Positions 27,881 to 36,161 of a DNA stretch of 64,000 nucleotides are shown in pieces. The stretch is taken from positions 62,001 through 126,000 of the forward strand of contig CAWFUF010000004.1 in assembly GCA_963818775.1 (NCBI GenBank), written 5' to 3'. Position 1 is the first letter of the stretch, and each line of letters begins with the position of its first letter. The notes beneath the pieces are model-generated. The model made no database searches and had not been told where the DNA came from. It was given only the letters and a program-made list of their open reading frames with translations. The position numbers and the translations under genes were made by a program. This stretch comes from JAMXLO01 sp963818775. Lineage in GTDB: Bacteria; Pseudomonadota; Alphaproteobacteria; Acetobacterales; Acetobacteraceae.

Positions 27881-28363
27881 ATGCAGGACCTGCTGCCATT
27901 GGCGGAGAAACTTGGCGCGCGGCTGAAGGCGCGCGGCGATACCATCGCGATCGCGGAATCCTCGACCGGCGGCCTGATCTCGGCCGCGCTGTTGTCGGTC
28001 GCCGGCGCATCGGCGTATTTCCGTGGCGGGAGCGTGATCTACACACACTACGCGCGGGCAGGCTTCCTCGATATTCCGAATCCGCTGCCCAACGGCATGC
28101 GTGCTTCGTCCGAACCTTATGCGGCGCTGCTCGCGACGACGGTGCGGAGCCGGCTCGGCTCGACATGGGGGCTGAGCGAGACCGGTGCGACAGGACCGAC
28201 GGGCAATCGCTATGGCGATGCCGCCGGCCACACCTGCATTGGGCTTGAGGGTCCGAATTTCTCGCGTGCCATCACGCTGGAGACTGGCAGCGGGGACCGC
28301 GTCGCCAACATGCGGGCGTTTTCGAAGCGAGCGATGGAGCTGTTGGCGGAGGCGCTGGGTTAA
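27881..28363 (+). CDS. CinA family protein (nicotinamide-nucleotide amidohydrolase-like)
   Basis: A 160-residue protein corresponding to the CinA C-terminal domain (PncC-type), which deamidates NMN. Motifs: AIAESSTGGLISAALLSVAG, GGSVIYTHYAR and SETGATGPTGNRYGDAAG. No N-terminal CinA/MoCF domain. ATG 27881 is two bases after the preceding stop, with GGAGGG upstream. Sequence changes from canonical PncC leave the exact substrate uncertain. Confidence 0.88.
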   Translation: MQDLLPLAEKLGARLKARGDTIAIAESSTGGLISAALLSVAGASAYFRGGSVIYTHYARAGFLDIPNPLPNGMRASSEPYAALLATTVRSRLGSTWGLSETGATGPTGNRYGDAAGHTCIGLEGPNFSRAITLETGSGDRVANMRAFSKRAMELLAEALG

Positions 28364-28366
28364 ATG

Positions 28367-29152
28367 TTATCGCGCCGCCACGTGCCGCGTGTCTCCGAGT
28401 AACTTTGCAAGCCTGGGCTCGATCGCCTCGGCCATCAATGCCTGGCCCTCCGCCGACGGATGGAGTGGTGCTTCGGGGGGCGTCAGCTTCGGGTCGAGAA
28501 ACAGGTCGCGGTCCAGCTTGCCGGCCTTCATGAATACCCGGCCGATGTCGAGGTAAGTCACCTCGTCGTGGTTGTGGTAGCGCTCCGCCAGGACCTTGTT
28601 GATCGTGAGTGTCGTCTCGGTGGCCCAGGCGGAGCGCTCGGAAGGCAGAACACCGAGCAGCAGCAGCTTCGTGTGCGGCAGCCGGCGACGCAGTTCCGCG
28701 ATGATGGCATCGATACCGGTGACGGTGTCCTCGGCCGACCAGTGCAGGCGGCCCAGGTTATTGGCGCCGATCAGGATCACCGCGACCTTTGGCGCGATGC
28801 CCACGACTTCGCCGTTCTCGATGCGCCATAGCAGGTGCGACGTCGCGTCACCACTGAAGCCGAGATTGACCGCGTTGCGGTCGCCGTAGAAGTGCTGCCA
28901 GACCGGCACGAAGTCGCGCCATTCGGGTGGGCCGCTGACCTCATAGTCCTGGGTGATGGAATCGCCCAGGAAGATTAGATCGGCAGGATGCGTGCGCAGT
29001 TCTGCCAGCTTTGCCTCGTGCCGCGTGCGCCACCAGGGAAGGTCAAAGCGCGAGATTGGCGTGGCGGCGAGCACCGTGTGTGGTGCCGGTGCGGCATCGC
29101 TCAGCACCAGCAGCAGAACCGTGGCCAGGCACAGGCGCAAGATGGGTCGCAT
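28367..29152 (-). CDS. Secreted GDSL/SGNH-type hydrolase
   Basis: A 261-residue protein with an N-terminal signal peptide (RPILRLCLATVLLLVLSDAA). SGNH blocks: DLIFLGDSITQ with the nucleophile Ser, LGFSGDATSHLLWR with Gly, ILIGANNLG with Asn, and PLHPSAEGQ with His. The Asp normally three residues before that His is Ala (APLH), so the triad may be incomplete. Probable ester or acyl hydrolase in the periplasm. It ends 4 bases from convergent cinA. Confidence 0.87.
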   Translation of the reverse strand: MRPILRLCLATVLLLVLSDAAPAPHTVLAATPISRFDLPWWRTRHEAKLAELRTHPADLIFLGDSITQDYEVSGPPEWRDFVPVWQHFYGDRNAVNLGFSGDATSHLLWRIENGEVVGIAPKVAVILIGANNLGRLHWSAEDTVTGIDAIIAELRRRLPHTKLLLLGVLPSERSAWATETTLTINKVLAERYHNHDEVTYLDIGRVFMKAGKLDRDLFLDPKLTPPEAPLHPSAEGQALMAEAIEPRLAKLLGDTRHVAAR

Positions 29153-29226
29153 GAGCGGCGAATCCGTCGAGGATCGTAGCGCATCTCTATAGCCGAGGCG
29201 TGACGGCAATTGGTATATGAAGTTTC

Positions 29227-29886
29227 GTGCGACCGGAGCTAATGATCTTCGACTGTGACGGGGTGCTGGTCGACAGCGAGGTGATCAGCTGTCGGACCGA
29301 TGCCGTGTGCCTGGGCGAGATTGGCATTGTGATTTCGGCTGAGGAGATCATGGATCGCTACCTGGGCATCAGCGCGGCGACGATGTGCGGCGATATCGAG
29401 AGCCGACTTGGTCATAGCCTGCCCGCGGGTTTTGCGGAGACGCTACGCGCTCGGGTCGCGGTTGCGTTCGCCACGGAACTGGCGCCGATCGCGGGCGTCG
29501 AGGCGATGCTGGACGCATTGCCGTTCCGCCGTTGCGTTGCGTCCAGCAGTGCGCCGGAGCGCCTGCGCCAGTCACTATCGCTGACCGGGCTGCTTGCCTA
29601 TTTCGAACCCAATGTCTTCAGCGCGACGCAGGTAGCGCGCGGAAAGCCGGCGCCCGATCTTTTCTGGTTCGCCGCCGATACGATGCGGGCGGCGCGCGAG
29701 ATGTGCGTGGTGATTGAGGACAGCGTGCCGGGTGTGCAGGCCGCGGTGGTGGCAGGCATGAAGGTGATCGGCTTCAGCGGGGGCGGGCACTGCCGACCGG
29801 GCCATGGCGAACGGCTGCGCGAAGCCGGCGCGATCGCTGTGGCTGATGCGATGTCCAGGCTTCCAGGGCTGTTGGCGGCAGCCTAG
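29227..29886 (+). CDS. HAD-superfamily hydrolase (beta-phosphoglucomutase/phosphatase-like)
   Basis: A 219-residue HAD protein. Motif I is MIFDCDGVLVDSE, motif II CVASSSAPERLRQSL, the conserved Lys is in ARGKPAPDLFWFAA and motif III is VVIEDSVPGVQAAVVAGM. The helical cap lies between motifs I and II. Likely a sugar-phosphate phosphatase or mutase. The start is GTG 29227; ATG 29242 with GGAG close by is an alternative. It precedes the enolase-superfamily gene on the same strand. Confidence 0.88.
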   Translation: MRPELMIFDCDGVLVDSEVISCRTDAVCLGEIGIVISAEEIMDRYLGISAATMCGDIESRLGHSLPAGFAETLRARVAVAFATELAPIAGVEAMLDALPFRRCVASSSAPERLRQSLSLTGLLAYFEPNVFSATQVARGKPAPDLFWFAADTMRAAREMCVVIEDSVPGVQAAVVAGMKVIGFSGGGHCRPGHGERLREAGAIAVADAMSRLPGLLAAA

Positions 29887-29916
29887 CATTCGTCCCGCCG
29901 CGCCAGGGAGGGAATG

Positions 29917-31119
29917 ATGCGCATCACGAAGATCGAGGACCTGCATTGCAACGCGGGCTGGCGTGATTTCTCGTTCCTGAAGATCAGCACGGATGAAGGA
30001 CTGGTGGGCTGGTCGGAGTTCATGGAGTCATACGGTTCGGAAGGCCTCGCCGGAGTGATTCGTAAACTTGGCGCGCGCCTGATCGGCTGGGATCCGCGGC
30101 CCGTGGAGAGGATCACTGCCTATCTGCACGGCGTTACGCGCCAGTCGGTCGGCGGTATTGCGCAGCAGGCGATTGCGGCGATCGAGAATGCGCTGGTCGA
30201 TCTGAAGGCCAAAGCCCTTGGCGTGCCGGTTTACGAGATGCTGGGCGGCCCGGTGCGTGACCGGCTACAGCTCTATTGGTCGCATTGCGGCACCTGGCGG
30301 ATCAGCCATGCGAGCCATATCAAGGAATGGACCGGCTTCGATCCGATCCGATCGCTCGACGACGTGGAGCGTGCCGGCGCGGAGGTGGCGCGGCGCGGCT
30401 TCAAGGGACTGAAGACCAACATCTTCCGCTTCGACGGGCCGGAGCCGTATGTGCACATGCCCGGCTTCAATGGGCCCGGTTGGCCGGAACTGAACATCAG
30501 CCGCGATCTGGTCGATGGGCTGGTGGCGCAGATGACCGCATTCCGCAACGGCGCAGGCCCGCATGTCGGGCTGCATCTCGATCTGAACTTCAACTTCAAG
30601 ACCGAGGGCTACATAAGGCTGGCGCAGGCGCTGGAGCCTTTCGATCTGGTGTGGCTGGAGGTCGACAGCTACGACCCTGGCGCGCTGGCGACGATCCGCC
30701 GCTCGGCGCGCACGCGCATCGCATCGCTGGAGTCGCTACATGGGCGGCGGCAGTTCCGGCCGTTCTTCGAGCAGCAGTCAGTCGATGTGGCGATCATCGA
30801 TGTGGCGTGGAACGGCATCATGGAGTCGATGAAGATCGCGGCGATGGCGGATGCCTATGAGGTCAACGTCGCCCCGCACAACTTCAACGGACACATCGGC
30901 TCGCTGATGAGCGCGCATATGTGCGCCGCGATCCCGAACTTCCGCGTGATGGAGATCGACATCGAGGACGTGCCGTGGAAGGACGATCTCGTGACGCCGG
31001 TGCCAGTGATCGAGAACGGCATGTTCGTGTTGCCGACCGGCCCCGGTTGGGGCGTCGAGGTGAATGAGGAGGTGATCCGCGCCCATCCGCCGCGCCCCAT
31101 CGGGCGTTGGGAGAGGTGA
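29917..31119 (+). CDS. Mandelate racemase/muconate lactonizing enzyme family protein
   Basis: An enolase-superfamily protein of 400 residues, probably a sugar-acid dehydratase. The N-terminal capping domain includes IAQQAIAAIENALVDLKAKA and GVPVYEMLGG. The barrel shows metal-ligand regions GLHLDLNFNFKTEG, WLEVDSYD and IASLESLHG, and a C-terminal NVAPHNFNGHIGS. The second ATG of ATGATG gives the better spacing from GGAGGG. Together with HAD and Gfo/Idh proteins it suggests carbohydrate or sugar-acid breakdown. Confidence 0.88.
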   Translation: MRITKIEDLHCNAGWRDFSFLKISTDEGLVGWSEFMESYGSEGLAGVIRKLGARLIGWDPRPVERITAYLHGVTRQSVGGIAQQAIAAIENALVDLKAKALGVPVYEMLGGPVRDRLQLYWSHCGTWRISHASHIKEWTGFDPIRSLDDVERAGAEVARRGFKGLKTNIFRFDGPEPYVHMPGFNGPGWPELNISRDLVDGLVAQMTAFRNGAGPHVGLHLDLNFNFKTEGYIRLAQALEPFDLVWLEVDSYDPGALATIRRSARTRIASLESLHGRRQFRPFFEQQSVDVAIIDVAWNGIMESMKIAAMADAYEVNVAPHNFNGHIGSLMSAHMCAAIPNFRVMEIDIEDVPWKDDLVTPVPVIENGMFVLPTGPGWGVEVNEEVIRAHPPRPIGRWER

Positions 31120-31131
31120 GGGCGCGCGCCG

Positions 31132-31575
31132 TTACGAGTGCGCGCGCGCCATCAATGAACGTGGCATCAGCAATGGCAGGATGATGCCGACGCCGAGACC
31201 CCAGAACCCGTTGATCACCATCGAGCGCAGCATGTTCGCCGGAACCCAGCCGCCGGCAATTGGCATGCCCTTCAGTGGTGCGACGACAAACCATCCGACC
31301 ACCGCTGCGAGCACCCCAAGCAGCAGCCCGCACAGCCAGGTCGGCCAGGTGAAGCGTGGCATCACGAGACCGAACAAAACGCCCCATAGCCCGCCCCAAA
31401 AGCAGTTGCTGACAATCACGGGAACGCCGAACGGGGGCACGGGTGTGGTGCGGTACGGCGCGAACTGCACGACGCCGAGCGCGTGCAACAGCTCTACCAT
31501 CCCTTGGTGAAAGATCAGCACGGCGATCGCTCCCGCGATGAAGCCGAGAAAGCCTCGCATGGTTGCCGACGGCAT
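31132..31575 (-). CDS. Hypothetical inner-membrane protein
   Basis: A 147-residue protein with about four hydrophobic segments, including FLGFIAGAIAVLIFHQGMVE, a GGLWGVLFGLVMPRF segment and GLLLGVLAAVVGWFVVAPL. No known motif is recognised. GGGAGG precedes the ATG at 31575 with a 6-base spacer; a Met two codons upstream is too close to it. It follows eutC on the same strand after 56 bases, so it could be linked to ethanolamine use, but this is guesswork. Confidence 0.65.
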   Translation of the reverse strand: MPSATMRGFLGFIAGAIAVLIFHQGMVELLHALGVVQFAPYRTTPVPPFGVPVIVSNCFWGGLWGVLFGLVMPRFTWPTWLCGLLLGVLAAVVGWFVVAPLKGMPIAGGWVPANMLRSMVINGFWGLGVGIILPLLMPRSLMARAHS

Positions 31576-31631
31576 GTTCATCCTCCCAGGACCCAATTTT
31601 TTTGCACCATCCGGCATCAGGTCCCGCTCCG

Positions 31632-32375
31632 TCAATCGGGGCCGCGCAGTGCGCCGGGCTGCTCGTCCTTCAGCGCGACGCCAGTGAGGCGAAGACGCCG
31701 CATCGCACCGATCAGCCATAGCAGCTTGTTGCCTGCGGTCTCGGGCGGCAGCCCCTCGGGACGAACGTTGGATATGCAGTTGCGTTCCGCGTCAGTACGC
31801 CCGCGGTGCGGCTGCCACGTGAGATAGATGCCGAGGCTGTCGGCCGCGGACAGGCCTGGGCGTTCGCCTATGAGCACAGCGACCGCTTCGGCCCCCATCG
31901 CCTCACCGATAACATCGCCCAGGGCAACGCGGCCCTGTTCAGCAACAAGGATTGGAGCGACTGGGCCGGACAGACGCGGGACCACGTGTCGCAGCACCGT
32001 CACGGCATGGCGCTGCACCGCAGCGGCCGAAAGACCGTCGCACACCACGAACAGCATGGCGCCTGGCAGGGACGGGATAGCGGCGCAATCGCGCAGGCGC
32101 CGTCCGAGGTCTGGGCGGAGGAGGTATGTGCGCCGGTCGGGCGCCTCGCTGTGCACTGCGGTACCCGGCAAACCCGCTGCTTCGAGATCGGCGAGCAGCG
32201 CGGTGACGTCGAGCGCGGTGTGGACCGCATCACGCGCCGCGGCGTGGGCCGCCTGGAAGTCGAGATGCGCCGCAGTCGGCAAGCCGTTGCCGACACGACC
32301 CAGCGCTACGCGCGCTGGCGTGAAGCGTCGCAGATCGATCCGGCGTGTCGGTGGACAATCGCCGCTGGCTGTCAT
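31632..32375 (-). CDS. eutC: Ethanolamine ammonia-lyase small subunit
   Basis: Small subunit of the adenosylcobalamin-dependent enzyme that splits ethanolamine into acetaldehyde and ammonia. It is 247 residues. RFTPARVALGRVGNGLPT, LLRPDLGRRL, FVVCDGLSAAAVQ and LIGERPGLSAADSLGIYLTW are EutC signatures, as is ERNCISNVRPEGLP. It lies 16 bases after eutB. No microcompartment genes are nearby, which fits the simple eutBC-type pathway of many proteobacteria. Confidence 0.97.
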   Translation of the reverse strand: MTASGDCPPTRRIDLRRFTPARVALGRVGNGLPTAAHLDFQAAHAAARDAVHTALDVTALLADLEAAGLPGTAVHSEAPDRRTYLLRPDLGRRLRDCAAIPSLPGAMLFVVCDGLSAAAVQRHAVTVLRHVVPRLSGPVAPILVAEQGRVALGDVIGEAMGAEAVAVLIGERPGLSAADSLGIYLTWQPHRGRTDAERNCISNVRPEGLPPETAGNKLLWLIGAMRRLRLTGVALKDEQPGALRGPD

Positions 32376-32391
32376 CGTAAGGAGCGCTGCA

Positions 32392-33759
32392 TCAGTCGAG
32401 ACCGATAAGCGCCGGTGACAGGGCGGCGGGTATACGCTCTGACGTCGCGCCGGTTATTCCCATGCGCGCAAGCCACGCCTCGAATTCCGGAGCCGGACGC
32501 AGGCCGAGCGCGCCGCGTAGATACAGCGCGTCGTGGAATGACGTGCTCTGGTATGACAGCATCACATCGTCGGCGCCGGGCACTCCCATGACGTAGGTTA
32601 CTCCGGCGACACCCAGCAGCGTGAGCAGCGCATCCATGTCGTCCTGATCGGCCTCGGCGTGATTCGTGTAGCACACGTCGATGCCCATCGGCAGGCCGAG
32701 CAGCTTGCCGCAGAAATGGTCCTCGAGGCCCGCGCGGGTGATCTGCTTGCCGTCGTAGAGGTACTCAGGGCCGATGAAGCCGACTACGCTGTTGACCAGC
32801 AGGGGCGAGAAGGCGCGGGCGACGGCGTAGGCGCGCGCCTCGATGCTCTGCTGATCGACGCCGTGATGCGCGTCGGCGGACAACGCGCTGCCCTGGCCGG
32901 TCTCGAAATACATCACGTTGTTGCCCAGCGTTCCGCGCCGCAGTGACAGCGCCGCCTCGCGGGCCTCGTGCAGCAACGCGAGCGAGACGCCGAAGCTGGC
33001 ATTCGCTGCCTCGGTGCCGCCGATCGACTGGAACACGAGGTCGACTGGCGCGCCACGTTCGATCGCGCGCATTGTCGTGGTGACGTGCGCCAACACGCAG
33101 GTCTGCGTCGGGATGGCGTAGCGCTCACGTACCGCGTCGAGCATGGCGAGCAGAGTGCATGCGGCATCGACGCTGTCGGTCGCCGGATTGACGCCAATCA
33201 CCGCATCTCCGGCGCCAAGCAGCAGGCCGTCGAGCGTGGAGGCGGCGACGCCACGCGGATCGTCGGTCGGATGGTTGGGCTGCAGGCGTACGGAGAGATG
33301 GCCGGGCAGGCCGATCGTGTTTCGAAAGCGGGTCACGACATGGCATCTGGCGGCGACGGCGATCAGGTCCTGCAGGCGCATCAGCTTGCTGACGGCCGCG
33401 GCCATCTCCGGCGTGATGCCGGGACGCAGCGCGGCCAGCGTCTCAGGTTCGGCGGCGAGCAGGAATTCGCGGAACTCACCCACGGTCAGCGTAGCTACAG
33501 GCGCAAATGCGACCGTGTCGTGGGTATCGACGATCAGTCGGGTTACCTCGTCTGTTTCATATGCAACGACCGGTTCGGCGAGGATGGTCGTCAGCGGCAC
33601 ATCGGCCAGCGCCATCTGTGCGGCGACGCGCTCGGCGGCAGAGTTCGCTGCGAGACCGGCCAGCGCATCGCCTGAGCGGAACGGCGTCGCGCGCGCCAGC
33701 AGCGTGCGAAGGTCGTCGAAAATGTAGCGTGTACCGGCGAGCGTGTGCGCGTAGGGCAT
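32392..33759 (-). CDS. eutB: Ethanolamine ammonia-lyase large subunit
   Basis: Catalytic TIM-barrel subunit of ethanolamine ammonia-lyase, 455 residues. GLPGHLSVRLQPNHPTDDPR, AGDAVIGVNPATDSV, FQSIGGTEAANASFGV and MYFETGQGSALSADAHHGVD are highly conserved EutB segments. The start at 33759 gives MPYAHTLAGTRYIFDDL; the longer frame adds 15 residues in the intergenic gap. It lies upstream of eutC and 54 bases after the DyP peroxidase gene on the same strand. Confidence 0.97.
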   Translation of the reverse strand: MPYAHTLAGTRYIFDDLRTLLARATPFRSGDALAGLAANSAAERVAAQMALADVPLTTILAEPVVAYETDEVTRLIVDTHDTVAFAPVATLTVGEFREFLLAAEPETLAALRPGITPEMAAAVSKLMRLQDLIAVAARCHVVTRFRNTIGLPGHLSVRLQPNHPTDDPRGVAASTLDGLLLGAGDAVIGVNPATDSVDAACTLLAMLDAVRERYAIPTQTCVLAHVTTTMRAIERGAPVDLVFQSIGGTEAANASFGVSLALLHEAREAALSLRRGTLGNNVMYFETGQGSALSADAHHGVDQQSIEARAYAVARAFSPLLVNSVVGFIGPEYLYDGKQITRAGLEDHFCGKLLGLPMGIDVCYTNHAEADQDDMDALLTLLGVAGVTYVMGVPGADDVMLSYQSTSFHDALYLRGALGLRPAPEFEAWLARMGITGATSERIPAALSPALIGLD

Positions 33760-33813
33760 GTGGGGTTCCCGCCAGGCATTCTGCGCCTGCCACGACGTTT
33801 GCAAAAGCCCGGG

Positions 33814-34983
33814 CTATGCGCCGTCGAACAATCCCTGTGCGAGGAATTGCCCCTCTGTCACGCCGCCGGGGCAGGCGAACAGTCCGCTGCCGACATGCGT
33901 GGTGAACTGGTTCAGCGCGTCAATCTTCGACATCTTGTCGAACAGGCGGATGAATCCGGTGCGCGGGTCACGCTGATAGGCAACGAACAGCAGGCCGGCG
34001 TCGTACTCTATGCCCTGCCGCCATGGCGGCCAGCGCTCGGCGGTGAAGTTGGCGCCGTCGTTGTAGGAATATCCGCGGCGCAGGATCTGCGTGCCGTCGT
34101 TGGTCTCGGGCGCGGCCAAGCGCAGATGCGCGTTCTCAGCGATCAGCGGATTGCCGTCCTGGTCCATCGCCGCGAAGTCTGGAGTGTCGCGTTCGTGACT
34201 GCGGCCTATCGGCGCGCCGGAGCGCTTTTGGCGGCCGAACACTTCCTCTTGGAAATCGACCTCCGTCCTGTCCCAGTGTTCCAGCGCGATGCGGATCTTG
34301 CGGATCACCACATAGCTGCCGCCGCGCATCCAGGCGGGGCCTTCCTCGCCCACCCAGACTTTATCAGCGAGGCTGGTCGCGTTGCGTGTGCCGTCCTTGA
34401 AGCCCATCAGGTTGCGCGGCGTCTCGCCTTGCGGCGTCGACGACAGGAAGCCGGTCTGGGTCCAGCGCACGCGCGCCACTCCGTCGGCCAGCCGCACCAG
34501 TTGCCGCACGGCATGGAACGCCACCTGAGGGTCGTCGGCGCAGGCCTGGATGGAGAGGTCGCCGCCACTGCGCTCCGCCACCAACTGATCGCCGTTGAAG
34601 CCCGGTAGATCGACCAGCGCCTCCGGCCGCCGCCCGGCGAGGCTATAACGATCGCTGAACAGGCCGGCGCCCAGGCCGAAGGTCAGAGTGAGACCCGCGG
34701 CGCCGAGACCCGCCACTTCGCCGCTGTCACCCGGAGCGTCCTGGCCGCGGGTCAGACGCGCGGCGGCATCGGTCCAGGAACGCAGCATCCGCACGATGTC
34801 GCGGGCGTTCTTCGCGGTCAGGTCAAGCGCGGCGAAGTAAGTCTGGGTCTGCTGCGGCGTGGCGATGCCCCCCTGATGCTCGCCCAGGAACGGACAGCCC
34901 GATGCCGCTTGGGCGAGACGCGCCGAGCCGGTTGCGGCGACCAGCCCCGCGGCAGAGGCCAAGAAGGAGCGGCGGCCGCTCAA
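33814..34983 (-). CDS. efeB: DyP-type heme peroxidase, EfeB/deferrochelatase-like
   Basis: A 389-residue periplasmic peroxidase. The twin-arginine signal SGRRSFLASAAGLVA shows Tat export. The GFKDGTRN motif with the catalytic Asp, and conserved His and Arg in the C-terminal domain, place it in DyP class A with EfeB. EfeB-like proteins extract iron from heme or act with EfeUO; no efeUO is adjacent here. It overlaps the upstream propeller gene by four bases (34980-34983). Confidence 0.93.
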   Translation of the reverse strand: MSGRRSFLASAAGLVAATGSARLAQAASGCPFLGEHQGGIATPQQTQTYFAALDLTAKNARDIVRMLRSWTDAAARLTRGQDAPGDSGEVAGLGAAGLTLTFGLGAGLFSDRYSLAGRRPEALVDLPGFNGDQLVAERSGGDLSIQACADDPQVAFHAVRQLVRLADGVARVRWTQTGFLSSTPQGETPRNLMGFKDGTRNATSLADKVWVGEEGPAWMRGGSYVVIRKIRIALEHWDRTEVDFQEEVFGRQKRSGAPIGRSHERDTPDFAAMDQDGNPLIAENAHLRLAAPETNDGTQILRRGYSYNDGANFTAERWPPWRQGIEYDAGLLFVAYQRDPRTGFIRLFDKMSKIDALNQFTTHVGSGLFACPGGVTEGQFLAQGLFDGA

Positions 34984-36090
34984 TGCGCCAGCACGAGCGT
35001 GTTCACCTCGTCCTCCACGTAATAGAAACCGTCGCCGGACGGTGTCATGACGAGCCCGAACAGATCGCCGCTGCCCGGTGGCGATTGGGCCTTGTTGGCG
35101 TCAACCCAGCGTGCCGCGATCTGGCTGCCGGTTTCCGGATCGATCTCCACCACCTGGCCGCTCAGCCCGTTCGTCACCAGCAGATGGCCGTTAGGCGCCA
35201 TGGTCATCGCCAGAGGGCGCTTCAGCAGTCCGTCCTTGGTCACGTCGCGGCCGGTCCCGGCGCTGTCGCCGCGCGTCGCGGCGTCGGGGATCGCTGCGAT
35301 GCGGTTGCTCAGCGCGTCGGAAACGTAGAGCACGCCGCCTTTGCCCAGCGCGAGACCGGTCGGGCCGATGATGAACACGTCCTTGTCCGCCTGTTCGCCG
35401 AAGCCGCTGCCAATCACCGTCTGGCGCGTCACCACCGGCGGCTTGCCACCGGCCATGGACAGTTCGAGCCGCAATACGGTCGCCTTGTTCACCACCGGTG
35501 GTTGGTCGTCGGGCGGGCCTACGTCGAAACCGGTGTTGCTGACGAACAGCGTCGCGGTGGCGCCGTTGTCGATCACTGCCATGTTGCCCCAGGGACCGTT
35601 GATGTTCGGGCCGGCGATGGTGCCGGCGACGTTGCCGTTGCGCGTCCAGCACGATCAGGCAGCCCTGGCCCTTGGTCTTCGTCGTGCCGTCCTGGCTCGG
35701 CAGGCTGCCGACGATCACCCAGCCGGATTTTAGCATGGTCATCGCGGTGGTGAGGCCGACGCCGCCGGGGCACTGCGGCAGGTTTCGCGGAATGGCGGCG
35801 AACAGGCTGAGCTGCTTCGTCGCGGGTCGCCAGGTGACGATGGTGCTGCCGAGGCCCTGGAGGTTGTTGCGGTCGTTGAAGTTGTCAATCAGCACGTCGC
35901 CGGCCTGGATCCTGCCGACCGAGACCGGCGCCACGACTACCGCATACGGGTTCTGATCTCCGTTCGCGGGGACCGTGGAGGTGGCCAGGCTATGGCGGCG
36001 AACGTCGTCAAGGAAGCCCTTCGGCTCCGCGGCCTGCGCGGTCATTGTGATGGTCAGGCAGGCCATCGCCAGAAACGACGAGTATTGCAT
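34980..36090 (-). pseudogene. Secreted beta-propeller-like protein, frameshifted
   Basis: Starts at 36090 with a signal peptide (YSSFLAMACLTITMTAQA) and reads sensibly to GCLIVLDA near 35643. The continuation GNVAGTIAGPNINGPWGN, then repeated blade-like segments (NTGFDVGPPD, LYVSDALSNRIA, LLVTNGLSGQVVEID), is in a different frame and stops at 34980. Removing one base in the GCGC run at 35640-35643 restores LDANGN and a 369-residue NHL/SMP-30-like propeller. It is probably periplasmic, with function unknown. The stop overlaps the DyP start. Confidence 0.8.
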
Positions 36091-36161
36091 CGATCGGCAC
36101 CCGGTTGGCTGATATTGCGAGGCATTCTCATCTACCTTGTTGATCGGCTGAGGGCAAGCGA

